A stretch of 64,000 nt of DNA from Phymatolithon calcareum (taxonomy: Eukaryota; Rhodophyta; Florideophyceae; Hapalidiales): contig OZ345356.1 of NCBI GenBank assembly GCA_977006965.1, positions 558,001-622,000 of the forward strand, given 5' to 3'. The notes beneath the pieces are model-generated. The model did no database searches, was not told where the DNA came from, and saw nothing but the letters and a program-made list of their open reading frames with translations. Of this stretch, positions 21,750 through 31,779 are shown piece after piece. The stretch's first letter is position 1; the number at the start of each line of letters is the position of its first letter. The position numbers and the translations under genes were made by a program.

Positions 21750-22637
21750 CAGAGCATTGGAATTATTTATTTATTTTTATTCTTTTCTCGCGCAGTGTCG
21801 AGAATAAATATCAAGACTGTTGAGCGCAGAAGGAATAAATTATTGTATTTAAGTTCAGTGAGGAATAAATAACTGGTTATTCCCAATTATTGGATCCATC
21901 TTGTAGTTCATGGAATCAAATCGACAAGCGGCAGTGTAAATAGGGTTCTCGGCGACAGTAAACGGCAGCAGGCCTTTGACGATAAACTCTAGCCAGCCGT
22001 GGGCATGCAATGTTTTGCGAGGATAAAACAGAGAGATAGGTTTCGAAACTCGTAAGGTATTTGTGCTCGACTCTTTCTCAGCGCATAAAACGTTTAAGTC
22101 GCTTGGATGCTCGGATTGAACGTGACTCACAAAATTGGTGTAGCCCCGTCCAGAATCTTTCCGTCGCGTTCCACATTTGCAAGTCCACACAGCGGAGTTG
22201 GGATCAGACTGTGTGAAAAACTCATCGCGAACATGCTTACCGAAAACTCGCGGCATCTTGGGTGCTACCAAACGGTGCTCGCCTGGTACGCAGTTCCCGT
22301 TGTACTGTGTTGATTGCCATGGTTTTCATAATCCTAAATGAGGAGTCCGCAGCCGACACGTCATGTGCTATCGATGACAAACATGTCACTTTACTGTTCA
22401 AGAATACCATCGGGCCCAAATAAACAATATAATCGTCGGGCCAAAATGCTGTCATTCTCCCCCAGAAACGTAGACTTAGTCGAGCGTTCTCGAGTAAATA
22501 ATGCTTTTAAATAAATAAAATAATTGTCGTAACCACGAAGATCTCAATAAATACAATAAATATGCGCGACTCAGGAATAAATTATTGGAACAATAATTTA
22601 AATAATTACAATAGCAATTATTTTTTCCAATGCTTTG
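21750..22637 (-). mobile_element. hAT element, 888 bp, minus orientation (unit 1 only)
   Basis: Ends CAGAGCATTGG and CCAATGCTTTG, with the exact 8-bp duplication GATCAAAG at 21742-21749 and 22638-22645. The single empty copy is in unit 2 at 53068-53075. It has the same length as 16838-17725 and is nearly identical to it in inverse orientation, so both moved recently. It encodes the same BED-finger ORF. Confidence 0.93.
21855..22256 (-). CDS. BED-type zinc finger protein of hAT element (133 aa), second copy
   Basis: Minus-strand twin of 17219-17620. The finger residues (CKCGTRRKD, SHVQSEHP) are unchanged. The ORF is intact in both copies although no catalytic domain remains. Confidence 0.7.
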   Translation of the reverse strand: MPRVFGKHVRDEFFTQSDPNSAVWTCKCGTRRKDSGRGYTNFVSHVQSEHPSDLNVLCAEKESSTNTLRVSKPISLFYPRKTLHAHGWLEFIVKGLLPFTVAENPIYTAACRFDSMNYKMDPIIGNNQLFIPH

Positions 22638-23057
22638 GATCAAAGCGGGAAATATGAAAAGTGCTCTCTTAAATTTTACCTTCAGCTAGACTGTAAACGC
22701 TACTTCTCAAAACTCCGCAGGGAAGAACCAACGTATTCCGATTCATCAATTCTGGGGGAGAAACATATTACATCCTCCCTCAACTCCACATATTCTGTTT
22801 GGGATGCTCCCATTCCAATTCCCATAAACCTGCGCGGTGCACATCCCAAGGATTCTTGTATGAACTCTGTGGAAGATTTCCAGCCAAAGCGCCTCTGTTA
22901 CGAATGGAAGGAATCTTTTTAGTGCCTCTATGCTATGAATATCGAGCTAATACGAAAGTAACCTTGGGAAAGAACGGATTAATTACATGGGACTCTCGAC
23001 AGGTTAGAAAGTTTACGTCAGGATTGAATCTACGTACTAAAAGTTGGTGATGGCATG

Positions 23058-24093
23058 CTAATAGCAGCAGATATCTTCTAAGCGGGTTTTCTCATCGACA
23101 GTAAGCAAGCGTGTCACGGTGAGGCCCGAAAAACGAATACCGCGAGTTCCGACTCCCATCACACCAGCCTCGTCTTCATGGAGAACGACCTCATCATCGT
23201 TCGCCTCTTCTAGTATCGCTGTTATCAATTTCTGAAGAGATAACTTTTCTTTTCCCAACTGGGTCCGTGTGCAAGCCGAAGTCCGCTTGAAGCCTCGCTG
23301 GAAATGTTTTAGATATCTTTCCCAATCTTCGTGCGCAAAGACAAAGCGTGAATATGCTGATGCGAATTCTACCATCAACACTTTCTGAAATTGCAGGAAT
23401 TTCAGGCCGCACGGCATTCTCGCGAAAACTCCTCAGATTTCTCACCGCAGTTCTTGCCGTATGCCTAGACTCCCTCTGAGCAGAGAACCAGGCCATTTTC
23501 CAGCATTCATCAAACAAAGTGTCTATCTTAAAGTTCGCGCTTTCATGCATGCGTAGAGCTGCCTTTGCCACTCATAAGTGCTAGCATTGTCGGATTGATC
23601 GAAGTCCTCATTGTCACACAAATTGACGAAAAAGGTTCCTCGTCCATTTCCATTGATTGGATAGAGTGGGTGGTCTGACGAAAGACCTCTGTAGAATGCA
23701 TTAATCTGAGCATGAAAAGTTAGTAGCCATGCCCTTACATAAGTTGGAACTTTTCCGATACTGTAACTGACGAAAGAGTCACTGATACTCTCAATTGAAC
23801 GACCAAGACCTGTAATTATATGCCCTGATACGTTTGCACGTTATCCTAGCGTGCCCTCGATTTTATCCATTTGAGACAATCCTCCTCTGTGGCACTGGGC
23901 CCATGCGCGAAGAGTGCAGCATCTAATAGAACCTTTGTGAATCGGGAGCCTCTGTAGCAATTTGCATAAAACAAATCGATTCCCTTAGAAGAATCGAGTA
24001 TTTGAAGCGATCCATGAAGCTTTAAGAAGTTTAAGGCAGCGTCAAGCATCTGGACTAAGATTGAAGTGTACATGTTAAAAGCATGAAACAGAG
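23058..24093 (-). pseudogene. Decayed minus-strand gene of unknown function (unit 1)
   Basis: Frames on the minus strand join by one or two frameshifts: FKIDTLFDECWKMAWFSAQRE, then a helical EDWERYLKHFQRGFKR, then EEANDDEVVLHEDEAGVMGVG near 23160, with a further upstream piece ending at 24093. Unit 2 (53488-54490) has the same pieces broken at other places. No domain is recognised. The charged helical character would suit a structural or TE-accessory protein, but this is weak. Confidence 0.35.
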
Positions 24094-24107
24094 ACAAAAT
24101 ACATTGT

Positions 24108-25488
24108 TTTTTTTGAGCAAAGTTTATTTAAAAGACCCACAGATTTCCGAAGATATAGGCAAGGCTTACTCAGTTGCTACCTACCTTTGTGTAGGTTACG
24201 AAAACGCACCGCCAGAGGGGCGGGCGGAAAAACTTAGGATCTCAGATATCCCATCTAAATTGCATAACTCCTGTATTGTTCGCCGTAGACGACCCCCGGT
24301 AGCGAGGCGTCATTGTGTGTTCATTGCGCCACATTTTGCAGCTCGGTGATCAGTGCACCGAGCTCGTTTGACAGCTGATCCGATAGCATGTCGTAACCGC
24401 GCCTGGCACGTGGCGCGGTACTCGCGTAAGTCTCTATTGATTAAGGGCGTTGACATCGTCTCTATAGACGCTCTGCCGGCAGCGGCATACCGCTGGTATT
24501 TTAGGTATTCTCTGGAAACCGACTTCTTGCTCGATGCTGCACGTCTTCTCCACTTCCGCCGCCGTCCTCGCTCCTCGGCAGTTTGCTCCGCGCAACGTAT
24601 CCTCTCATAGGTGTCACGAAGGCTTCTGCGTTGCTCCTGCCAGTGCGCATGCTTCCTGTTAAAGCAGTCTTTTTTCAAGCATTGGTTGGTTGACGCCTTG
24701 CTGTCTCCGATTACAGCAGCCCCTCGCGGGGATCGGCTTTACGCGGCACTTGAATTGGCTCGCGCTCGGAGCAACTGCACAAAGGAAATAACTGAGCATG
24801 GCACGCGGCGTGGTACTTTCGTAAGTCCCTATCGGGTAGGGGCGTTGACCTCGTCACTATAGATGATTTTGCGGTAGCGGCATACCGCTTATCTTGAAAC
24901 CGAGTTCTTTCTCGGTGTTTCAGGTCTTCTCTTGAGACCGACTTCTTCCTCGATGTTGCAAGTCTTCTCCATTCCCGGTGCCGCGCTCGTTTCTTGGTTG
25001 TTTGATGCGCGTCGCGTAGCCTAGCATGGATGTCACGAAAGCTTCTGCGTTGCTTCTGCCAGTGCGCCTGCTTCCTATTGAAGCAGTCTTTTTATACACA
25101 TTGGTTGGTTGACGCCTAGCTGTCTCCGGTTACAGCAGCCCCTCGCGGGGATCGGCCTTGCGCGGCACTTGGCTTGGTTCGCACGCGGAGCAATTGCCCA
25201 CGGAAAACGAACTTGGACCGGCTATGATAGCTTTCTTGTTTCATTTGCCGCCTCAATTTGCGGAATTAGTCAATTTCCTACGGCGGCGATGCGTTGGCAT
25301 CGGAATAACCGAGAAAACTGGAGACCTTGGTTGCGCAACAATGTAGGCGCGTTCCCGATCCCGACGCCCAATTCCGGCGGAGCTACCGCCAAAATGCGCG
25401 CATTTGCCGGCCTCATAGGCGAGGGCGCTTCTGCCGGCGCGGGCGAACTGCCCGCGCCTGAATTCTTGGCTTCTTGGTTTGTGGCCCC
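24108..25488 (-). mobile_element. Composite retroelement with LINE-H tail and internal tandem repeat (unit 1 only)
   Basis: Poly(T) at 24107-24113 and a LINE-H-type 3' UTR (GTTTATTTAAAAGACCC, GGCAAGGCTTACTCAGTTGC) start a minus-strand element. The 14-bp duplication ACAAAATACATTGT is at 24094-24107 and 25489-25502. Unit 2 is empty near 54525-54540. The body is not LINE-H coding sequence. It contains a direct repeat of about 418 bp (24611-25028 against 25028-25230 onward) with CCCCTCGCGGGGATCGGC, and a GC-rich 5' end (GCCGGCGCGGGCG) like element F. Confidence 0.8.
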
Positions 25489-25502
25489 ACAAAATACATT
25501 GT

Positions 25503-26315
25503 GTGCGAAGTGTTGTATATTACGTACTCTTGCATGATCCATGAAATTCGTGTGGGATTGACTGGAGTCGAATTGTGCCGACCGGAGTTCACGCAACCCA
25601 GAAATTTTCTCTGCATGCCGCCCCTTGCACTCGTTGAAAAAGGATTGCTGAAATTGAGAAGCCTTCGCAAAGTCAGTAGCCAGCACATTAGAAGTAACAA
25701 CGCTGCCCAAAGGTTTTCTTTCAATGTTTGATGAATGCCAAGCAAAGCGGCGAGAACCTGTTGTTGGAAATTAGCGTCAGACACCATTTTCTTGCAGTTA
25801 TCATTCTCCATCTTCTCAATCGCTCGTGTGAGCCTTTCAGAAGCAGACAGACTTTGGCTGGCTTATTAACATTTCCTCCAGATCCGGCAAGTTCTTTTGA
25901 CCGCCTTGCGCTGGATGACAAACGAGGGGTTTATTGGCGGCGCCTCTTCCATCGGATAGAACAGGTGCAGAATCTTGTTGCGGGATTGCAAACATGTCGA
26001 GATGGTCGAATTTAGTCGGTTTTGGATTATGGTAAAGTGAGGAACAGTTGGTTAAATACGATTTTAGGGTCACTGTGAACCGAAAGTTGCGTATAATCGT
26101 TTCTGATGTTTACCTGACCCGCCGCGGAGGGAAAAGGTGCCCCGCAGAATGCCCCATCGGTTTCTTGACAGAGAAATGGGAAATAATGCGGCTTGCGCAT
26201 GGTGGACGAAAGCCGGACTGTACCGCACGAATGTGAATACTGCGGCAAAAGTTTCGCTAAGAGATTTCGCCTGCACGGGAACATCATGTCGCAACTACTT
26301 TCACCAACTTCTCTC
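25503..26315. pseudogene. Decayed region with minus-strand ORF pieces (unit 1)
   Basis: On the minus strand, pieces read RAIEKMENDN, ANFQQQVLAALLGIH, then in another frame ASQFQQSFFNECKGRHAEKIS. This is a helical pattern like the C-terminal part of Myb/SANT-type TE accessory proteins, though I cannot confirm it. The unit 2 counterpart is 54541-55312, broken differently and with an 18-bp deletion. Confidence 0.35.
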
Positions 26316-26972
26316 ATGTACGACCGCGAGAAGACTGAAGACAGTCCCACTTGCAAGGAGCTCGTTTTCAGAGTTGCCATCATTCTGGGAGGCTTTGTGT
26401 TTGGCATCTTCTAGTTCGCGAAGAGCGTCATATGGCTCGCGCACTACGCTTCGTGGACGCAAAGGCCGATAGCGAGTGCTACCCTCACCAAGGTTGCCTG
26501 GAATTGTGACACTGCGTACACCTACCGAGTCGCCGGAGTCACCTAAAACAGTGTCAGTATCCACAACGAGACAAGCTTCTTCGACCAGCAAGAATTGTGT
26601 ACGAGGCTGCGCAACCTGACGAAGAGTGTCAACAAGACGGTCGCAGTGCGATACAACCGACGTCGACCAGCTGAAATCGCGCTCTGGCCCACCATTCCCA
26701 TCTTCGAGTTCTCCTTATGCGCCTTCTTCTCGCAACTGGCTCTCGCCGTCGCCTTGAACATTCTGCTCACATTCTCCAAAGCGCACCTTCATAAATCTTT
26801 TCAAGGACTGGTCTCCACTTACGCACCACCCGCCATCGCGTTTGGCTTCACCTTGTACGTTGCTATCACCGTGCAGCGTATGAGAATACAATCGAGTAAG
26901 CTGCCATTCGCCGCCACCGGCTCGACTGTGGGAATATCTGCGTTCATAACGGTCGTCGTACCGTTCTGCTAG
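26316..26972 (+). pseudogene. TM3, multi-pass membrane protein pseudogene (unit 1)
   Basis: From ATG 26316 one frame runs to the stop at 26970-26972, except for a TAG after GGFVFGIF (about 26412) and a TAA in the middle near 26544. Hydrophobic segments are VAIILGGFVFGIF, LCAFFSQLALAVALNILLTF, AIAFGFTLYVAITV and VGISAFITVVVPFC. At both stop sites unit 2 has a sense codon (TAC). No family is recognised. Confidence 0.6.
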
Positions 26973-27862
26973 CTCTACACACAAACGCATCTCTGGTTAT
27001 GTCCCTTCATCGTAAACACCGCCCATCTCTTGATCTCACCGTTGCCTCGCGCTACCGTATACCCTATTCTCGCAGAGTGACGGACAGTTGGTGATGTGCC
27101 AAGAACGATTTTGCCATCGGCAAATATGAATTCTTCCTCACACTCCGCCCTGGAGTAGCATATTGCTCAAAACGGAAAATGAGGCAGGTCACTTCTAATC
27201 GGACATCCCTGCTATCCAAAGCTTCCAAAGTGTTTGAAATCCTGACTGGCCGATGTCCTGAAGCCGATTGCGCGACTGAAAATAGAGTGAACGTGAAGGC
27301 CATAAATATGTGCAGCACCAGTCTACATGGATCGCCATGCATTCGGTTGCAGTCTGCGTTGTAAACGTGTGAACGGTGTTGTGACTATGAGCAACATTTC
27401 CGTTTTTGCCTTGTTCCCGCTGAGCGAGGGCGTTCACCGAATCGGCCCACTTCCAATAGCCGAAAATGACCTGCGATGAGAACGTCGACAATTCAAACTC
27501 TCATTTCTCTTCATCTCAACCACGAAACGGGAACTGTCTAATCGAGCCCTAGCTGACACTCAAGACGATACTCTCGCTGCTGTTGTAACCTGTTTGCCGT
27601 TACTGGAGACAAAGCAAAGAAACTTGAATCATCGATGCACCCTCATATTCTGCCAGTGGCCACGTTCATGTCAACAGTAGCAACCGGGTTGACCAAATGT
27701 TGGTTCAAGTTCAGGTACAGAGCATTCGCGTTACCGGTGGGAAGTGATGGCCAAGCGTGAGTGTAAAACCGTGTGCTCGCGTTCAATTTGGCGTCCGCCA
27801 ATTTGTACAATTCGACGGCAACGGAAGCTCTTCGGTAGTGGAACTCCGCGTGCAAGACGTCG
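26973..27862. other. Low-constraint region with scattered conserved frames (unit 1)
   Basis: Short frames on both strands are shared with unit 2 (60454-61260), for example minus-strand RPVRISNTLEALDSRDVRLEV and NANALYLNLNQHLVNP. All are interrupted in at least one copy. I see no domain, and shared frames are expected between recent duplicates. Confidence 0.3.
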
Positions 27863-27874
27863 ATGAGCAGATTC

Positions 27875-28654
27875 TTTCTTTCTTTTCTTTTATTGCGGGA
27901 TTTATCAGAGCTGGTAAACAACTCCACATCCTTACGGCTCCAGTAGACTTAACAGATACGAGTGGTACTTGATGTCACAACAGCTGCCCAAGCTGCACAA
28001 TGTGCAGACCTTGGGGAAGCTTAACATCTATATCGCTACATAGCCAATCTTCAGTCGCCGTCCTTCAAAGGGATGCCCCGGGTTGGAAACCATTTAGGAC
28101 GCTCACGGTAGCTAGTCATCTCGCTGCCTTCTTTCATCTTCTTCTGTCTTCTCTCCCAGCTTCCTTGAGCGTTGCGGCACACCACTCAGGGCGGAATCCA
28201 TGTACTACCATACTACCAGAAGGTGATAGTCTTCTCCCATGGGGAGGCCGGATCACAGCTCTTGCAAGTTCAAAAAAAACCTGCACTGTAGCGGGGAAAA
28301 ATTCCTGACTGAGCTCTTGGTTCCTATCTGTGACGCACAGGTGAACGGGCCGGACCGGTATGATAGCCGGCCTGTATCAAATCCGCTTAAATTCGCAAGA
28401 TTTTCTCGAAATCTTGCAACGGCGGGCTTGGGTCTGGCATTTCAAGTGTCGCAAGTTCTCGATTCGCCAAGTCCCTGGAGTGCGCGTTCACGATCGCGTC
28501 CGCCATTTCCGGCGGGATTACCGTCGGAAGGAGCGCTTTGTGCAGCTTTATCGCTGCGGCCACTTGCGCCGGCGCGGGCGCCCGCGCCCGCGCCGGAAAC
28601 TTGTCTTTTTTCGTTTGTGGTCCGTTCGGTCCGGTCAAACCCTTCTCTCCCTCC
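27875..28654 (-). mobile_element. Element F, second copy (unit 1 only)
   Basis: Starts with a T/C-rich tail complement (TTTCTTTCTTTTCTTTTATT) and matches 20665-21390. The 12-bp duplication ATGAGCAGATTC is at 27863-27874 and 28655-28666, and the unit 2 empty site is at 61253-61264. The minus-strand 5' end is GC-rich (GGCGCGGGCGCGGGCGCC). Confidence 0.88.
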
Positions 28655-28947
28655 ATGAGCAGATTCACTACCTAGCAACGTGAAGCGGTACCGCCACAGC
28701 GCGGCACACACCCTAGTTTACTAATTATGCGCCGCGAACATGCGCCATGTGTCCACGGCCGTCATGGACGCTCCAAACTAGGTTGAAGTATCGCAAACAG
28801 AGCAGCTGTACTGCACAAGTTCCTACTAGCTAGCCGTCAACTAAGCACTGTCCACATCAGTGGTCTCGGTGCCAAGGAGCCGCATCGGTAGCAGGAGAGA
28901 ACAGGCGCGCGTTTTCGGATAGTCAACCTCCTCTTCATCTGCTTGTA

Positions 28948-29301
28948 TCATGACTGGGCGGCGGCGAGGCGTTCATTCACGGCTTTGCCCTCGTAAACAT
29001 TGACGAGGGTGTCGCTGAACTTCGAGACGGTTTCGAGCACCGCTGCGGTGAGAGTACCGGGAACAGGCGGCGCGCGCTTGAGCCCGATATTGTTGTAGCA
29101 GTCGGCGATATGGTTCTTCAACTTTTCCCTCTTCTCCGGTGGCTGTTCCTTCACGTGGTCGTTCAGGAAGGCATACATGTTCTGCAGCGGCTCACGGTAC
29201 TTCGCCTTCATCCCGTCGAACTTTTCCCAGAATTCTTCGCTACCCGCCGCACCCGTACCACACGCATCGTTCACACCGTTGAGCGGACCCAACGCGCCCA
29301 T
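28948..29301 (-). CDS. GC-rich ORF, 117 aa, possible terminal exon (unit 1)
   Basis: The minus-strand frame from ATG 29301 contains SEEFWEKFDGMKAKYREPLQ, NDHVKEQPPEKREKLKNHIADCY and AVLETVSKFSDTLVNV, largely helical and charged. A single extra C near 29298 breaks the link to upstream coding sequence (EIGPHRSKTSLEDSVSATNV) that is continuous in unit 2. No known family. Its GC content is like that of the nearby sulfotransferase rather than the TEs. Confidence 0.4.
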   Translation of the reverse strand: MGALGPLNGVNDACGTGAAGSEEFWEKFDGMKAKYREPLQNMYAFLNDHVKEQPPEKREKLKNHIADCYNNIGLKRAPPVPGTLTAAVLETVSKFSDTLVNVYEGKAVNERLAAAQS

Positions 29302-29441
29302 CTTCTCTTCCTCCGTAACTTCGGAAGAGCCAATTGGCCATGATCATCGGGGTTAGAACGTTGGTTGCAGAGACGCTGTCTTCCAATGAGGTTTTTGAGC
29401 GATGCGGTCCGATCTCCAAATCAATTAAATAAGATACAGTA

Positions 29442-29461
29442 CTGTACTTTATAAAGTACAG
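29442..29461. repeat. Perfect 20-bp palindrome (unit 1)
   Basis: CTGTACTTTATAAAGTACAG is its own reverse complement. In unit 2 the same palindrome (63263-63282) lies between the LINE-H right target duplication and a 63-bp hairpin. Confidence 0.8.
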
Positions 29462-29487
29462 AGCAGTTCTGTCTGTCCTTGCCAACA

Positions 29488-29512
29488 CGAAGTGCGTGCG
29501 CGTGCGTGCGCG
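29488..29512. repeat. (GTGCGC)n-type microsatellite
   Basis: GTGCGTGCGCGTGCGTGCGCG, with the longer counterpart at 63386-63412. Confidence 0.8.
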
Positions 29513-29535
29513 CAAGCATACCGGCGTAATATTCA

Positions 29536-30186
29536 AGGCGCGTGGCGCGCTCTAGCAGTATGGAAGGCTGCGAGCACGGCGCCAATGGCGTTCGCAACGC
29601 CACGCGCTGTGGTCATCGCATTCACTGACACCAACCGGTGGTCATCAGGTGTGGCAAACACGAGCGAGAAAAGAAAAGTATCACTCCTTCCGTTCTCGTT
29701 CGTTCCGCGCTGAGCATTCTGGACAGCATCACGAAATGGTTGCGATGACCCCCTCAGCCAACCGCTCGTCTGTCCCATCGCCCAGTAAAGTCTTTGGTGC
29801 GTCCTCGTTTTATGGTAGATTCCCTTTGCGCTTGATATCACCGCGCTTCTGATCAGGTCAGCGCTGTAGTTTTCAACGAGCGCTTATGCTTTCTTCTGCT
29901 TGAACCAGGGCGTGTCCATATTACGCGGCCATGTTTGGAAATAGAGAAGCATGTTGGGGGGAGTGAGTAGAACCGAAAGGGAAACGAACAGAGCTACAGT
30001 CAGTCCTCCTAGCGCTAAAGTTCCCGACTGCCGCTGCATGCATCTTGCGGGTAGTTCAAGCGTTAGTCCGTAACCAGACCACGCGAAAGGCGTTGGGTAG
30101 CAACAGGAGGTGCACATCTTATCCCAGATCAAACTCCTACCTATAAAGAGCTTCGGTGCACTCCAGTTCTTCCCATTCGGGTACAC
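29536..30186 (-). CDS. Minus-strand ORFs between sulfotransferase and the 28948 ORF (unit 1)
   Basis: Two frames: 30186-29884 with one membrane segment (GTLALGGLTVALFVSLSVLL) and end PWFKQKKA, and 29841-29536 with SDTFLFSLVFATPDDHRLVSV and ARGVANAIGAVLAAFH. They may be exons of one gene with 28948-29301 or separate small genes. Both are retained in unit 2 (63748-63206 and the right edge). No family recognised. Confidence 0.35.
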
Positions 30187-30264
30187 ACTCCTCTGTAACT
30201 AATGCCACAACAGCTGTGACGTGCCGTGCCGAGTTTTTCTGTTGGCCTGAGAAACGAACAGTGT

Positions 30265-31641
30265 TTACAAAGCGCCAGGTAGGTCTGCGTTCAGCGGGAG
30301 AAACGGCACCGACCTCGGGCGCAATTTATGCACATCATCGATGGCTCGCAACGCCACGTCGCATGTGACAGCCGTTGCCGTCGCCTTGGCGCGTTTTTTC
30401 ACTTTGTCGCGCGATAGGAACGAGCCACGCTGCGAGTCCAGCTTGGACGCGTTGACGACCGCAGACACATGCGCGTCCGAGAGCATCGGTTTGTCTTCGC
30501 CCATAAGGTGCACCAGCGCGTCGCGATACATCTGCTCGCGGTCGCGGCCTACAAGTTTCTCGAAGCGAACCGAGCGTACGCGGATGTCGCGACATCGCAG
30601 CGCGTAATAACGATACAACGACGTCACGGTAGTGGCGTAATACAATGCGTAAAACTCGAGGTCGTCTCGTTGGAAAAACGGACGGAACGCGTCAATATAC
30701 TCACGCTCTGCGACGTGCATATCGCTTTCGTCGTGGTCAAAGTTGAGTTCCTGCAATTGTATGGCGGTTAACGCAGGCACACGGCGCACACGAGAGTGGT
30801 ACCAGTGCAGCGCGGCGTAAATTGCAATCACGGGCAGCGTCGAGAACGAACGCTCGATTGACGCTGCACATCGGTGCGCGTCGCGGTGCGAGAACAAAGC
30901 GGTTGCGTTCGGGAATAGCCTATGGAGCGTGGGTGCAAGCGGCATAGCGGCCGAACGTGGTTTCAGCAGCATTAGACGTGGTACCGTGGCCGTTATTGGT
31001 AACAGTGTCAGCACCACGGCGCGTAGTAGTTGTTCACGTCGCACACGAGGAAGTGCGACGCGTTCACCGAAGCAAAACGGCATCAACACGTCAGGTTCAC
31101 TCACGCAACGGATTAAGCCTTCCGCGCCACCCAACGCGCGACACAGCAGGGTGGAGCCCGAACGCGCAACAGACCACACAAAGCTGATGCGCGTGCGACC
31201 CGTGTTTCGACGTGCGCGTTCCTCCGCGCCGCGCACCAAATCGTCCAGCGATGTCACAAACACGTAGCGCGCATGATGATACACCGATTCATAAACGAAC
31301 GGCGCGTCGAGCACGCGCTCGACGTGCTCCTCGTCGCCGCCCACGTCCACGAAAGTGGCTACGCCGCGATCAAGGTCCACCGTGTAGAGGAACACGCTCG
31401 GCGAACAAATTACGCTCACGGTGTCGACGTTCGTCGGCGACGCGGTTAGAAATTCGCGTTCAGATGCTGGGGAGCCATCCAGACGATTGCGTGCTAGGAT
31501 ACGTCGTCTTGACGTAACACCGTCGGCACACGCTCGAGAGCGCTTCTGCACGAGCGCGAACACTGCGCATAGCAGGCGGAAAAGCAAGAGCGCGCAAATC
31601 TGCACGACACATTGCGCCGAGGTGTGCCAAGAGACGCGCAT
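30265..31641 (-). CDS. Sulfotransferase-like type II membrane protein (458 aa), single exon
   Basis: The frame is open from 31770, but ATG 31641 is preferred. It starts MRVSWHT directly before a signal-anchor segment (VVQICALLLFRLLCAVFALV), as expected for a Golgi type II enzyme. The PAPS 5'-phosphosulfate loop is WSVARSGSTLL (about residues 156-166 from this start), followed by SEPDVLM. KPRS and HRDAHRCAASIERSF supply the Arg and Ser of the 3'-phosphate site. It likely transfers sulfate from PAPS to a carbohydrate or protein in the Golgi, with the acceptor unknown. It is GC-rich, intact and unduplicated within the window, and lies at the junction between the units. Confidence 0.75.
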   Translation of the reverse strand: MRVSWHTSAQCVVQICALLLFRLLCAVFALVQKRSRACADGVTSRRRILARNRLDGSPASEREFLTASPTNVDTVSVICSPSVFLYTVDLDRGVATFVDVGGDEEHVERVLDAPFVYESVYHHARYVFVTSLDDLVRGAEERARRNTGRTRISFVWSVARSGSTLLCRALGGAEGLIRCVSEPDVLMPFCFGERVALPRVRREQLLRAVVLTLLPITATVPRLMLLKPRSAAMPLAPTLHRLFPNATALFSHRDAHRCAASIERSFSTLPVIAIYAALHWYHSRVRRVPALTAIQLQELNFDHDESDMHVAEREYIDAFRPFFQRDDLEFYALYYATTVTSLYRYYALRCRDIRVRSVRFEKLVGRDREQMYRDALVHLMGEDKPMLSDAHVSAVVNASKLDSQRGSFLSRDKVKKRAKATATAVTCDVALRAIDDVHKLRPRSVPFLPLNADLPGAL

Positions 31642-31779
31642 TGCATTGTGTTCAGACTGGCAGATCTCCGGAGAATTCACGAGAGTGGGACTGTGATGTG
31701 ATGTGTGTATGCAATGATTTAAATTAAAACGTTTTTTAAACGTTCGAAAAACGTTCGAAAAAATATACACGAACTTTCA

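Larger units (their letters stand above)
21600..22922 (+). pseudogene. Unknown gene fragment interrupted by hAT (unit 1)
   Basis: Excluding the hAT and its duplication (21750-22645), the frame reads about 135 residues, with words RDFEDMSLDQSG, YFSKLRREEP, SVWDAPIPIPINLRGAHPKD and RLCYEWKESF, ending 22922. The unit 2 version (52940-53352) is uninterrupted and open from RDFEDMSSDQSG onward. No clear ATG precedes it, so it is probably an internal or terminal exon. I do not recognise the family. Confidence 0.35.
1..30101. repeat. Tandem segmental duplication, unit 1
   Basis: This stretch aligns collinearly with 33868-64000. Matching anchors are the TM1 tail at 1 and 33868, LINE-A at 1114 and 34950, the tRNA-like unit at 3431 and 38374, TM1-B at 8614 and 39177, the pogo MITE at 9709 and 40274, TM2 at 13457 and 47146, LINE-D at 15588 and 49950, and TM3 at 26316 and 58497. 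By eye the copies differ by a few per cent plus many TE insertions. The left end lies outside the window. Confidence 0.95.

Noticed and set aside
24310-24678. Basic minus-strand ORF (122 aa) as a nucleic-acid-binding gene
   Set aside because: It lies across the GC-rich body of a composite retroelement, has no recognisable domain, and the tandem repeat copy of the same region does not preserve the frame.
26230-26290. CEYCGKSFAKRFRLHGN resembling a C2H2 zinc finger on the plus strand
   Set aside because: Only one finger, the second His spacing is not satisfied, and the unit 2 version loses the second cysteine pattern (CEYCCTSF). The opposite strand holds another decayed frame. Probably chance.
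29488-29512. CRISPR-like or other short regular array
   Set aside because: It is a simple GTGCGC microsatellite without spacers, and the genome is eukaryotic.
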